33,236 bases of DNA from an uncultured Oscillospiraceae bacterium (lineage in GTDB: Bacteria; Bacillota; Clostridia; Oscillospirales; Ruminococcaceae), in contig CAJTVI010000024.1 of assembly GCA_910579545.1 (NCBI GenBank), positions 1-33,236 on the forward strand, given 5' to 3'. Under the pieces are notes generated by a model. It was not told the DNA's origin. It worked only from the letters and a program-made list of their open reading frames with translations, and made no database searches. The first letter of the stretch is position 1; each line of letters opens with the position of its first letter. Positions 7,340 to 16,084 of this stretch are shown here, in pieces. Both the position numbers and the translations under genes were made by a program.

Positions 7340-8392
7340 TCAGCTCTTAAGCTTGGGGTCAAAGGCGTCGCGCAGGCCGTCGCCAAACAGGTTGAAGGCC
7401 AGGATGATGATGCTGATGATCACCGCCGGCAGGATCAGAAGGTGCGGGTAGGTGTTCATGCCCTTTACCGCGTCGGTGGCAAGGCTGCCAAGGCTGGGCA
7501 CCGGCGCCGCAACGCCCAGGCCCAGAAAGCTCATGTAGCTCTCGGTAAAGATCGAGGAGGGGATCTGCAGGGTGGTGGTCACGATCAGGGTGCCCAGGCA
7601 GTTGGTGATCAGGTGCTTTCTGATGATCCGCCCGTTCGAGGCGCCCAGCGCCCGGGCGGCGGTGACATACTCGCTCTCCTTGAGGGTCAGCACCTGGCTG
7701 CGCACGATGCGGGCCATGCTGACCCAGTACAGCAGCGCAAACACGATAAAGATGCTGATCAGGTTTGGCCCCAGCGTTTTCATCCACTGGAAGCCCGGCT
7801 GCTCGGCCAGGTTCGCCAGCGGCTCCTTCATGGCGGTGGCCAGCAGGATGATCAGCAAAACGTCCGGCAGGGTGTACAAAATATCGGTGATACGCATCAT
7901 GATGATGTCCACCCAGCCGCCCAAAAAGGCGCTCACCGCGCCGTAGGTGGCGCCGATCAGCAGCACCAGCAGGCTGGCCACCAGGCCGACCGAGAGGCTG
8001 ATGCGGGTGCCCATCATCAGGCGGGCGGCATAGTCGCGGCCCGAGCGGTCGGTGCCGCACACATGCGGGAACACATCCTCGCCCGCGTCGATGCGGGCCT
8101 GCTCCTTCTGCGAATACTCAAAGGGCGCAAGGTTTTCGCTGTACTTGATCTGTTCGCGGTAGCTGTAGGGGTAAAAGACCGGCACGATGTAGGCAAACAC
8201 CGCAAAGATCAAAATCACCACCAGGCTTACCATGGCGATCTTGTTCTTGCGCAGCCGGCGCAGCCCGTCCTTCCAAAAGCCCACGCTCTCCCGCATTACC
8301 ACAAGGCTCTCTTTTTCCTCGTTGGAGGCGGGCAAAAAGTCGCTCGGGTCCAGCTGGAAGCTCAGGGGGTTTTTCTTGATCGTTTCTGCCAT
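7340..8392 (-). CDS. oppC: Peptide ABC transporter permease, OppC type
   Basis: This 350-residue inner permease subunit pairs with OppB to form the translocation channel. The N-terminal 'SVGFWKDGLRRLRKNKIAMV' is the OppC_N helix, followed by the first membrane segment. A BPD_transp_1 domain with about five more segments follows. The EAA loop that docks on the ATPases is 'YVTAARALGASNGRIIRKHL', with its typical A-A-x-A-x-G spacing. The extracytoplasmic loop after TM1 (about 75-120) is long, as expected for OppC. The start at 8392 sits 9 bases after AAAGGAGG, and only 15 bases separate it from oppB. Confidence 0.93.
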   Translation of the reverse strand: MAETIKKNPLSFQLDPSDFLPASNEEKESLVVMRESVGFWKDGLRRLRKNKIAMVSLVVILIFAVFAYIVPVFYPYSYREQIKYSENLAPFEYSQKEQARIDAGEDVFPHVCGTDRSGRDYAARLMMGTRISLSVGLVASLLVLLIGATYGAVSAFLGGWVDIIMMRITDILYTLPDVLLIILLATAMKEPLANLAEQPGFQWMKTLGPNLISIFIVFALLYWVSMARIVRSQVLTLKESEYVTAARALGASNGRIIRKHLITNCLGTLIVTTTLQIPSSIFTESYMSFLGLGVAAPVPSLGSLATDAVKGMNTYPHLLILPAVIISIIILAFNLFGDGLRDAFDPKLKS

Positions 8393-8407
8393 CTTGCGTT
8401 TCCTCCT

Positions 8408-9325
8408 TTACTTCAGCTTGATGCGCGGGTCGATGAACTTATACAGGATATCCACCACCACGGTGGCCAGGATCACCAGCGCCGCCAAAAAGATGGTGGT
8501 GCCCATGATCATGGTGTAGTCCCGGTTGGTAATGGAGGAGACAAACTCCCCCCCAAGCCCCGGGATGGTAAAGATCTTTTCCACCACAAAGCTGCCGGTC
8601 ATCAAAGCGGCTACCATCGGGCCCACATAGGTCACCACCGGCAGAATGGCGTTGCGCAAAGCGTGCTTAAAGAGGGTCTTGAAGCTCGAGACCCCCTTGG
8701 CCCGGGCGGTGCGCATGTAGTCCTGCCCCATCACGTCCAAAAGCGAGGAGCGCATCAGCCGGGTGATGTAGGCCGCCGGGTAGAGCGCCAGGGCGGTGGC
8801 CGGCATAATGTAAGACTGCCAGTCGTTCAGGCCGATGGTGGGCAGCACCCCTAAATAGCTGCCAAAATAGTAGAGCAGCAACACGCTGGTGATAAAGCTG
8901 GGCACCGCAATGCCGCAGGTGGCAAACACGATGATAAAGCTGTCGGCCCATTTGCCCCGGTTGTAGGCCGCGATGCAGCCTAAGGGGATGCCCACGCAGA
9001 GGGCCGCCAGCACCGCCACCCCGGCCAGCCGCGCCGACACCGGGAACTTGGAGGTGATAATATCCCCCACCGTGCGGCCGCGCTGCTTGAGGCTCCAGCC
9101 AAAATCGCCCTGCAGAACGCTGGTCATATAGTTGGCGTAGCGCACCATCAGCGGCTTATCCAGCCCAAACTTGGCGTTGAGGGCCGCCTGGGCGGCCGCG
9201 CTGATGGATTTTTCGGCCACGAACGGCCCGCCCGGCACCAGATTCATCATAAAAAAGGTGAGGGTGGCCACCACAAACAGGCTCAAAAGCCCCATTGCGA
9301 TGCGCTTGACGACGTATTTCGCCAT
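8408..9325 (-). CDS. oppB: Peptide ABC transporter permease, OppB type
   Basis: This 305-residue permease is the first gene of the operon. The sequence opens 'MAKYVVKRIAMGLLSLFVV', the canonical OppB first helix, then has the 'MMNLVPGGPF' motif after TM1 and a short periplasm-facing segment 'KFGLDKPLMVRYANYM', followed by the BPD_transp_1 domain. The ATPase-contacting EAA loop is 'YMRTARAKGVSSFKTLFKHA', and the protein ends in 'DILYKFIDPRIKLK', also typical. An upstream in-frame ATG at 9376 is rejected because the ATG at 9325 has AAGGGAG 11 bases ahead and matches the usual OppB start. Confidence 0.93.
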   Translation of the reverse strand: MAKYVVKRIAMGLLSLFVVATLTFFMMNLVPGGPFVAEKSISAAAQAALNAKFGLDKPLMVRYANYMTSVLQGDFGWSLKQRGRTVGDIITSKFPVSARLAGVAVLAALCVGIPLGCIAAYNRGKWADSFIIVFATCGIAVPSFITSVLLLYYFGSYLGVLPTIGLNDWQSYIMPATALALYPAAYITRLMRSSLLDVMGQDYMRTARAKGVSSFKTLFKHALRNAILPVVTYVGPMVAALMTGSFVVEKIFTIPGLGGEFVSSITNRDYTMIMGTTIFLAALVILATVVVDILYKFIDPRIKLK

Positions 9326-9588
9326 AAGTTGTCCAACTCCCTTGCTCTGGCGGCCGTCCGCCCGCCCCGCACGCAAAAAGCGCGCGGCAAGCGCGGCAGG
9401 CCGCCTTTTTTATGGTGTTTGCGCGTGGGTGTATTTGTACTAAGAACATCCCGCCGCCGGCGTCCCCCGCGCCCCGGTTTTAAAAGCGCCGCAAAGGGTG
9501 CAGATGTGTGCAGCAAGCGTACAAAACAACAAAAAAGACGGCGCAAACCGGCCCTGCGGCGCCATCCTTTCACAAAACCATACATCAT

Positions 9589-9617
9589 ATAGTAGCGTAT
9601 CCAGGGCCTTTTGTCAA
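9589..9617 (-). promoter_or_regulatory. Sigma-A type promoter of oppBCDF
   Basis: Minus strand: a perfect TTGACA (9612-9617), a 17-base spacer, then TACTAT (9589-9594). TATATG lies 3 bases further on as an alternative -10. The leader to oppB is about 260 bases and contains no recognisable gene. Confidence 0.65.
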
Positions 9618-10122
9618 TTTGGTTTGTGATTTCTGTGCACAAAAGTGCATTTTTTGGCGCCTGCCGCATGGAAATTCGGCATTTTACCAAAGTAAAGCGG
9701 CGGGGCGGGCCAAAAGTGTATCCGCATGGCGCACACACTGCGGCCCGCGCGCCGGCCGGCGGTTTTCAGGCATGCCCCTCTGGCCGCCCGGCGGCGATCC
9801 CCGGATGCAGCCCGCCCAGGCCCGCGCGCCGCCCCCGCCCTCCCTGCCGCCCCCGGGCGCAGAAAAACATATCCGGCGGGCGGCACAATATACTGTATAA
9901 GGTAAGGCCCGTCCCGGTCCGTCCCGTCCTGCCGCCCCCGCCCTATATATATCCTATATATAATAGGTAGGCGGGGAGTGAGCAAGGCGGGCGGCGGGCA
10001 GGGCTGTGAGATGGGGCAGGCGGGGAGTGAGCAGGATGGGCAAGGCGGGCGGCGGGCGCAGGGGGCAAAACCGGCATGGGTGCTAAAATTATGTGTATAT
10101 TTTGTCAAATTTGGATTTTTTC
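9618..10122. other. Non-coding gap between divergent opp and surface operons
   Basis: No open frame here has a ribosome site and believable composition. The stretch is GC-rich with an AT island (CTATATATATCC-like) near 9943-9965. It contains a pair of imperfect direct repeats: AGGCGGGGAGTGAGCA at 9969-9984 and 10018-10033, and GCAAGGCGGGCGGCGGGC at 9982-9999 and 10040-10057. Confidence 0.6.
9969..10057 (+). repeat. Two-copy interleaved direct repeat
   Basis: A 16-base unit (9969-9984, 10018-10033) and an 18-base unit (9982-9999, 10040-10057) each occur twice in the same order, with a few inserted bases between them in the second copy. This looks like an old local duplication. It lies about 70 bases upstream of the hpt promoter. 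Confidence 0.7.
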
Positions 10123-10151
10123 TTGCCTATGAAAATAGAATACGGTATAAT
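10123..10151 (+). promoter_or_regulatory. Sigma-A type promoter of the HPt/adhesin/sortase genes
   Basis: TTGCCT (10123-10128), a spacer of exactly 17 bases, then a perfect TATAAT (10146-10151). The surroundings are AT-rich, in contrast to the GC-rich neighbourhood. It is the only convincing plus-strand promoter I can see between here and 28.9 kb. Confidence 0.75.
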
Positions 10152-10174
10152 TAAACTCAACATTGGGTACTTGC

Positions 10175-10268
10175 GTCCCCAAAGGGGACTGGGCTGGTCC
10201 GCTTTCTGATCGGCAGGGGGCGGCGCGGCCGGAACGGGGCATGCCGGCAGGGCGGCCCCGGCAGGCAT
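10175..10268 (+). other. Structured 5' leader before the HPt gene
   Basis: The roughly 135-base leader contains a GTCCCC-AAA-GGGGAC hairpin (10175-10189). A second stem has ATGCC/GGCAT as its outer pair (10241-10245 with 10264-10268) and GC-rich pairing inside. It matches no riboswitch consensus that I can recall. A strong SD AAGGAGG follows at 10281. Confidence 0.4.
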
Positions 10269-10295
10269 CCCGCCAACAACAAGGAGGGGAACGCC

Positions 10296-10658
10296 ATGGA
10301 CCTGAGAGAATGCTACGCCGAGCTGGGCGGGGATTACGAGGGGGTCGTGGGGCGGTTCCACGGCGAGCGGCTGGTGCTCAAGTTCAGCTTAAAGTTTTTG
10401 GAGGACGGCAGCTATGCGCTGCTGCGGGATTCGCTCCAGAACGGCCGGATGGAGGAGGCTTTCCGGGCCAGCCACACCCTCAAGGGGGTCTGCCAGAACC
10501 TTGGCTTTACCAGGCTGTACGAGTCCAGCGCGGCGCTTACCGAGGCGCTGCGCGGCTGCGAGGCCCCTCCCCCCGAAGCGGACGGGCTGTTTTGCCAGGT
10601 AACCAAAGACTACGAGCGCACGGCGGCAGCCATCCAAAAGCTGCAAGGCGCGCCGTAA
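10296..10658 (+). CDS. Single-domain HPt (histidine phosphotransfer) protein
   Basis: This 120-residue cytosolic protein is all HPt domain. It carries the core motif 'AFRASHTLKGVCQNLGF', with the phospho-accepting histidine at residue 60 followed by the required T-L-K-G and a small-residue helix. Helices before and after fit the four-helix HPt bundle, and 'LYESSAALTEALRGCEAPPP' is the usual third helix and loop. Stand-alone HPt proteins relay phosphate between response-regulator receivers in multistep phosphorelays. No kinase or receiver gene is in the window, so its partners are unknown. The start at 10296 has AAGGAGG about 8 bases upstream. It is the first gene behind the promoter at 10123, ahead of the large surface protein. 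Confidence 0.88.
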   Translation: MDLRECYAELGGDYEGVVGRFHGERLVLKFSLKFLEDGSYALLRDSLQNGRMEEAFRASHTLKGVCQNLGFTRLYESSAALTEALRGCEAPPPEADGLFCQVTKDYERTAAAIQKLQGAP

Positions 10659-10684
10659 GCGCGGCCCGCCGCCCGCAAAAAGGG

Positions 10685-10700
10685 GCCCCCGCAAGGGGGC
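10685..10700 (+). other. GC-rich tetraloop hairpin between HPt gene and surface-protein gene
   Basis: GCCCCC-GCAA-GGGGGC is a very stable 6-bp stem closed by a GNRA tetraloop. A second pairing CGGCC/GGCCG and a short T4 run follow within 25 bases. This may attenuate transcription or protect RNA between hpt and the surface-protein gene. It is too weak in T-residues for a confident terminator call. Confidence 0.4.
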
Positions 10701-10759
10701 AGAGCGGCCGTTTTGGGGCCGGCAGAAATTTTCATGACAGGGAACAGGGGAACAAGGCA

Positions 10760-13700
10760 ATGAAAAGGGCAACTCTGCAAAACGGAATCAAGCGGTTTAC
10801 GGCAGCGGTGCTTTGCGCCGTCTGCCTGATGGGGCTGTGCAGCCAGAGCATCCTGGCCGCCACCACCAAAAAGGAAGAGGACGAGGCCAACGAGATCAAG
10901 CTGCGCTACCCCAAAAACCAGGACGGCAACGAGAACGGCGCCTTCGTCCTGCTGAACAACGGCATCGATGTCGAGCTGGACATCGGCGAGTTTGGCCTGC
11001 CCAAAACCGGCAGCGCCCTCTCGGTGCTGGACAGCGATTCCAACACCACTTTTGATGCCAAAAACTACTCGCTGGGCAGCGGCACCACCAAAACGGTCAA
11101 CGGCAAAACCATCACCACCGTGCCCATCACGGTCACCAATACCGGCGGCACAAACCGCGGCCATGTGATGCTGCAGCTCACCGGCAATGTCAGCAGTATC
11201 ACCCCGCCGGACAGTGGCTACCGCGGCAGCGTGGTCATCAAGGTCACCGGGGCGGGCACCGGCGCGGCGGGCGGCACTGCCCGGCTGCGCAACACCCCCA
11301 GCGCCATCGCCGGCCCCAGCACCCTTACGCTGAAGTGCGTGCAGGGGCAGGACCTTACCATTTCCGAGCCGCTGTTCGAGGTGACGGGCACCCCAGACGG
11401 CATCTTTGCCGGCTATATCACGGCGGCCGTATTGGGGGAGCACGAAAACAGCAACCTGGATTACACCAAGCCCACCCTGGCCGGGCGGCGGGTGGTGGTG
11501 GAGCTTTCCGGCCCCGGCCTCGCCCCCATGGAGCTCGAGTTCCCGCACAGCGCCTCCTACGGCAAGATCATGGGCGGCCTTACGGGCTGGATGAGCCCGG
11601 ACGGGAAAACCGTGGACGCCACAAACACCCCCTACACCGAGGCCACCGTGCCCCCCGGCGGCAACAACTACTTCCGGGTGGGGGAGACCTATACCTTTAC
11701 CTTTGACAAGCCCCGCTCCAACCTTTTGCAGCTGGAGGTGGCCACCAAGGAGTGGGTGGCCAACGACGTTGCGGGCGACGTGCAGGCCGACCTGCAAAAG
11801 GACAATACCTCCCAGGAGCGCAAGTACATCAAGCTGGTGGGCCGCGACACCCTTACCGGCGTGATCGCCGAAAACGCCATGACCCTGATCACCAAGGACG
11901 AGCGGTACAACGCCACCTTTGGTATCCGGTGGGAGTGGGTGCCCACCCCGGCAGACCAGCTTACCAATAAACCCGCCGACTTTGACGAAGACGACTACAC
12001 CCAAAAGGCCAAAGAGGCCATCGACCTGCCCGACCAGACCAACGCCACCACCCTGGGCCAGATCACCCCGGCGGTGAACCATGTGTACGAGGAGGATATC
12101 ACCGGCACCCTCTACGCCATCCTGCTCTATGGCAACAAACCGCTCCAGGTGCCGGCGGGCGGCTATACCGACAAGCCCTATTCAGCGGCGGACAAGGGCG
12201 ACTGGAAGGAGATCACCACCCCCAAGGAGGGCACGGTCATCGGCGCGTCCTTCCCGCTCATCATCCGGGGCAGGGGCATCCCGGGCAAGGTGATCCCGGT
12301 CAGCCAGAAGCTGGGCCAGACCGAGGAGAAGTTCCCGGAAGGCACCATCATGCCCGCCCTTTTGCAGATGGACGTCTTTAAAGGGGACACCCCGGGCTAC
12401 AACACCCCGCCGGTGGGGCCGTATTCCTACACCTTCAAGCTCAACATGGGCATGAAGCGGGCCCGCGCCCTCTACGCCCTCGTCACCCTCAAAACCACCG
12501 AGGGCAAGGACGTGGTGCAGCTTTATAAGGACGATGAGCTCCAGAACCTCACGGCCGGCGCCGGCGGCACCCAGGTGCTGCGGGTAGAAAACCCGCGCGG
12601 CAACGCCGAGCACACCGAGGCGGGCGAGGTGGACCTCTCGGTGCTGGCCTCCTCCGAGGGCAAGGTCACCATGACCATCGAGTTCTACATCGATGTCAAC
12701 GGCGAGGAGCGCCCGGACCCCAACGCCACCCGGGTGGTGGAGCTGGAGGTGTCGGACACCTCCCCCAGCCAGGATTCCACCCTTGCCAACCTGCTTTTGC
12801 AGAGCAAGGAGGACGGCAAGACCCGTACTTACGACTACGGCTTCAAGCCCGAGACCAAGACCTACCTTGGCCCCATCGAGCTGCCCTATGCCTTTGAGGA
12901 CTACACCATCACCCCCAGCGTCAACGCGATGGTCATCGCCAAAAAGCCGCTGCGGGTGCGGGTGTTTGACACCGACGGCAACCAGATCACCGACCTTGAC
13001 AAGCTCAAGGAACTGCTGCCCGAGGTCACAAAGGTCGTTTCGGACACCACGGACCTCAACGGCAACACGGTCGCTCCCTACTGCGAACTGCTGAGCGGGG
13101 ACGCCCTGAAGCTCCATCTGGGCGAGGACAAGATCCGCGAGGTCTACGAGCTCACCTTTGACGTGCAGGCCCAGGACCCGCGCTTTACCTCCACCTACCG
13201 CATGCGGGTGCAGCGCCAGCCGCCCAGCACCGAGGACCGGCTGGGCTCGCTTGGCATCTTTGCCGAAAAGGACACCGCCGGCAGGAGCAACTACCTCAAG
13301 GACTTCAACCCGGACAACGAGGGCCCCTACATCATCCAGGTGCCCTACGGCACCGAGCGGCTGCGCATCGCGGCCACCGCCATGTTTGAGCGGGCCGAAC
13401 TCTCCTACGATCCCACCCTTGGCCGGATCACCGCCCTGGGCAAGGAGGAATACCTCGAGCTGCTCAAGGGCCCCCTGGCCGACCAGAAGAACTGGAAGCC
13501 GGTGCCGGGCACCACCGAAAAGCTGCCCTACCTGTGGGTCTATGTGACCCCCGAATCCAAGGTCAAGGACGAGGACACCAAGGTGGAGGACAAATCCCGC
13601 AAATACCAGATCCTTATCGAGCGGCTGCCCCCCAGCGAGGAGTCCCGCTTGAGCGCCCTCACCGTGGTGGACGCGGGCGATGGTTCGCCCACCCCCCGCA

Positions 13701-16084
13701 GCCTGCCCTACAGCCCCAACCTCAACGTCAACCAGTACAGCAGCGAGTACCGGATGATCGGCCAGCAGTCGCTGCCCTACAACACCAAGTCGGTCAAGTT
13801 TAAGGTGACCCCCAAGGACGAGACCGTTTCGGGCATCTACATCTATGTGCGGGATAACACCCTCGAGCCGGTAAGGCCCACCGCCGCCCCCAGCGAGGGG
13901 CCGGCTTCCTCGTCCTCGTCCTCTTCGGCCTCCGGCACCCTGGCCCTGGCCGGCCTGATGGACCCGCTGAGCGCGGCCATCCGGTTTGAGATGGGCGACA
14001 CGGGCGCGGATCCGACCCCCACGCCCACGCCGACTGCGACCCCGACCCCCACGCCCACGCCGACTGCGACCCCGAAGCCCAGCACGGACCCCGGCACAGA
14101 TCTCACGCCGGAGCCCACCCCCGCCCCCACCTCACCCCCCATCAAGGTGGGCGAGTGGACGCGGGTGGCCGAGATCACCAACCCCCAAAACTTCTCCAAG
14201 CCGGTACAGCTGGAGCCCCGCAACGACGACCCGGCCAACCCCTTTATGTACAACGAGGTGCTGATCCTGGTCCTCTCCGAAAAGTGCGCCGGCGTCAGCC
14301 CCGAGAAATTCTTGTCGGGCAATGTAGATTCCCAGTATGAGGACTGCTACTCCATCTACCGCTTCGAGATCGAGCGCAACCCCCCCAGCACCGACGCCAA
14401 CCTCCTCAACCTGGTCACCAAAGGGCAGGACGGCAAGGAGATCAAGCTTTATTCCTTCCATAAGGATGAAACCAGCTACGCCTTTACCGTGCCCTACGAG
14501 ATCGAAAAGGTCACCTTCAACCCCACCCTCAGCGAGGAGAACGCCAAGGTCTGGCTGCGCTCCAGCGCGGTGCTGCTGCACCAGACCGGCCTGTTCCGCG
14601 ACAAGGTCACCCCGGGCAGCGACTCCAAGCCCTACGATCTCGGCGCGCCCGGCAGCCCGGTCACCTTTACCTTTATGACCGAGGCCCAGGCCTACGAGGT
14701 CTGGAAGGAGGAGCAGTACACCAAGACCTACACGGTCACCATCGACCGCGAGCCTCCCAGCACCGACGCCCGGCTCAAGCGGCTGGAGGTCTCCGGCATC
14801 ACCGAGGACGGCCTCTCGCCGGTCTTCAAGGCCTCCCAGCTGGACTATACCGCCACGGTGGAAACCGGCACCCGCGAGGTCATCCTCACCCCCACCGCCA
14901 ACGAGCCCCACGCCACCATCAAGTGGTACGAAAAGGGGGACGAGAGCGGGGCCCAGTTTGTGCAGAGCGGCACCGCCACCGACCCCATCGAACTGGTGGA
15001 GGTGCACACCATTATCTATGTGGAGGTCACCGCACAGGACGGGGTGACCAAACGGTACTACACCATCGATTTCTACAACCCCAACCTGGTGGAACTTACC
15101 GACAACGCCGACCTTGCCTCCCTCCGGGTGGAGCGCGGGCTCATGACCCCCGAGTTTGACCCCGCGGTGATCACCTACGAGGTGGCGGTCAAGGAGGACA
15201 CCTGGGCGGTGGACATCATCCCCAAACCCGCCGACCCGCTGGCCACCGTGCAGGTGCTGGAGGGCAGCCGCGAGATGGGCGACTACAACAACAACTACGC
15301 CCTTGCCCTCAAGGATGGGGCCAACACCGTTACGGTGCGGGTCACCTCGCCGGACGGCAGCCGCACCCAGGACTACACCGTTACCATCTACCGCGGCCAG
15401 AAGGATAAGCTCAAAAACCTTACCCCCCTCACGGCCGACGATCTGGGCGAGGAGATCTTTAAGGACGAGTCGGTCAACCCCATCATCATCTCGGTGGTGG
15501 AGTACCCGCGCATCCAGTCGGACGTCTTCCAGGCCCTCAAGGATGCCACGGTGGACGATCCCGACAAGACCATCGTGCTGCAGGGCAACGACTTCTCGCT
15601 CACCTTCCGCGGCGCGGACCTCGACACCATCATCCCGAGCCGGGAGATCTACGATTTCAGCATGTCCTTCTCCTCGCCCGACGCGGATAAGATCAACGCC
15701 CTGGTCAAAGGGCACGCGGGCAACGAGGATATCGACGGCGAGGTCGTCATGGTCTACTTCGACTACCACGGCGATTTGCCCGGCACCGCCACCCTGCACC
15801 TCACCCTGGGCGGCAAGTACGCAAGCCAGCCGCTCTATTGGCACTACTACAACCGCGAGCGGGACCGCATCGACTTCTACGGCACCGTGCGTTCCAACTC
15901 GCAGGGCACCTTTGCGGTGCGCATCGACCACTTCTCCACCTACCTTGTCTCCCGCAACCACATGATCGCGGGGGCGGAGGACCGGTCGGGCAGCATCTCG
16001 CTCAGCGTAACCGGGGTTGGCGCAAACGGCAAGGTCAACCCGCAAACCGGCAGCCGCAAGGCTGCCCCGGGAGAGAACCCATGA
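10760..16084 (+). CDS. Giant secreted cadherin-like repeat protein, putative sortase substrate
   Basis: This 1774-residue protein has a Sec signal peptide: MKRATLQNGIKR, a hydrophobic stretch, and a cleavage-like ILAATT at about 32. Residues about 35-660 are beta-rich and unassigned. From about 665 on, at least six cadherin-like beta-sandwich repeats (PF12733 style) begin near 665, 824, 957, 1208, 1332 and 1447. Each opens with a 'PPSTDARLKRLEV'-type signature and contains an F-x-P...Y...VPY-type core. A Ser run and a Thr-Pro linker (about 1050-1115) sit within the third repeat region. The last 230 residues form another beta domain with 'FAVRIDHFSTYLV'. The C-terminus reads N1760-PQTG and then only ten residues, so the membrane-spanning part of a normal sorting signal is missing. 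The ATG has AGGGG 9 bases upstream. The stop overlaps the sortase ATG. Adhesin or surface-scaffold role is inferred. Confidence 0.85.
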   Translation: MKRATLQNGIKRFTAAVLCAVCLMGLCSQSILAATTKKEEDEANEIKLRYPKNQDGNENGAFVLLNNGIDVELDIGEFGLPKTGSALSVLDSDSNTTFDAKNYSLGSGTTKTVNGKTITTVPITVTNTGGTNRGHVMLQLTGNVSSITPPDSGYRGSVVIKVTGAGTGAAGGTARLRNTPSAIAGPSTLTLKCVQGQDLTISEPLFEVTGTPDGIFAGYITAAVLGEHENSNLDYTKPTLAGRRVVVELSGPGLAPMELEFPHSASYGKIMGGLTGWMSPDGKTVDATNTPYTEATVPPGGNNYFRVGETYTFTFDKPRSNLLQLEVATKEWVANDVAGDVQADLQKDNTSQERKYIKLVGRDTLTGVIAENAMTLITKDERYNATFGIRWEWVPTPADQLTNKPADFDEDDYTQKAKEAIDLPDQTNATTLGQITPAVNHVYEEDITGTLYAILLYGNKPLQVPAGGYTDKPYSAADKGDWKEITTPKEGTVIGASFPLIIRGRGIPGKVIPVSQKLGQTEEKFPEGTIMPALLQMDVFKGDTPGYNTPPVGPYSYTFKLNMGMKRARALYALVTLKTTEGKDVVQLYKDDELQNLTAGAGGTQVLRVENPRGNAEHTEAGEVDLSVLASSEGKVTMTIEFYIDVNGEERPDPNATRVVELEVSDTSPSQDSTLANLLLQSKEDGKTRTYDYGFKPETKTYLGPIELPYAFEDYTITPSVNAMVIAKKPLRVRVFDTDGNQITDLDKLKELLPEVTKVVSDTTDLNGNTVAPYCELLSGDALKLHLGEDKIREVYELTFDVQAQDPRFTSTYRMRVQRQPPSTEDRLGSLGIFAEKDTAGRSNYLKDFNPDNEGPYIIQVPYGTERLRIAATAMFERAELSYDPTLGRITALGKEEYLELLKGPLADQKNWKPVPGTTEKLPYLWVYVTPESKVKDEDTKVEDKSRKYQILIERLPPSEESRLSALTVVDAGDGSPTPRSLPYSPNLNVNQYSSEYRMIGQQSLPYNTKSVKFKVTPKDETVSGIYIYVRDNTLEPVRPTAAPSEGPASSSSSSSASGTLALAGLMDPLSAAIRFEMGDTGADPTPTPTPTATPTPTPTPTATPKPSTDPGTDLTPEPTPAPTSPPIKVGEWTRVAEITNPQNFSKPVQLEPRNDDPANPFMYNEVLILVLSEKCAGVSPEKFLSGNVDSQYEDCYSIYRFEIERNPPSTDANLLNLVTKGQDGKEIKLYSFHKDETSYAFTVPYEIEKVTFNPTLSEENAKVWLRSSAVLLHQTGLFRDKVTPGSDSKPYDLGAPGSPVTFTFMTEAQAYEVWKEEQYTKTYTVTIDREPPSTDARLKRLEVSGITEDGLSPVFKASQLDYTATVETGTREVILTPTANEPHATIKWYEKGDESGAQFVQSGTATDPIELVEVHTIIYVEVTAQDGVTKRYYTIDFYNPNLVELTDNADLASLRVERGLMTPEFDPAVITYEVAVKEDTWAVDIIPKPADPLATVQVLEGSREMGDYNNNYALALKDGANTVTVRVTSPDGSRTQDYTVTIYRGQKDKLKNLTPLTADDLGEEIFKDESVNPIIISVVEYPRIQSDVFQALKDATVDDPDKTIVLQGNDFSLTFRGADLDTIIPSREIYDFSMSFSSPDADKINALVKGHAGNEDIDGEVVMVYFDYHGDLPGTATLHLTLGGKYASQPLYWHYYNRERDRIDFYGTVRSNSQGTFAVRIDHFSTYLVSRNHMIAGAEDRSGSISLSVTGVGANGKVNPQTGSRKAAPGENP
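14012..14071 (+). repeat. Tandem 30-bp repeat encoding the Thr-Pro linker
   Basis: Two exact consecutive 30-base units, starting CCGACCCCCACGCCC, encode PTPTPTPTAT-type linker in the surface protein. Slippage here would change linker length without breaking the frame, because the unit is a multiple of three. Confidence 0.85.

Noticed and set aside
9614..10108. 164-residue minus-strand open frame in the opp/hpt gap
   Set aside because: Arg/Pro/Cys-rich composition, no ribosome site, and it runs across the oppB promoter and the direct repeats.
10158..10290. Cyclic-di-GMP riboswitch before the HPt gene
   Set aside because: The conserved core elements of class I and class II aptamers are not present, although motility context made it worth checking. 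The leader at 28912-29049 fails the same test.
14012..14071. CRISPR-like tandem units
   Set aside because: The units are directly adjacent without spacers and are translated as a Thr-Pro linker.
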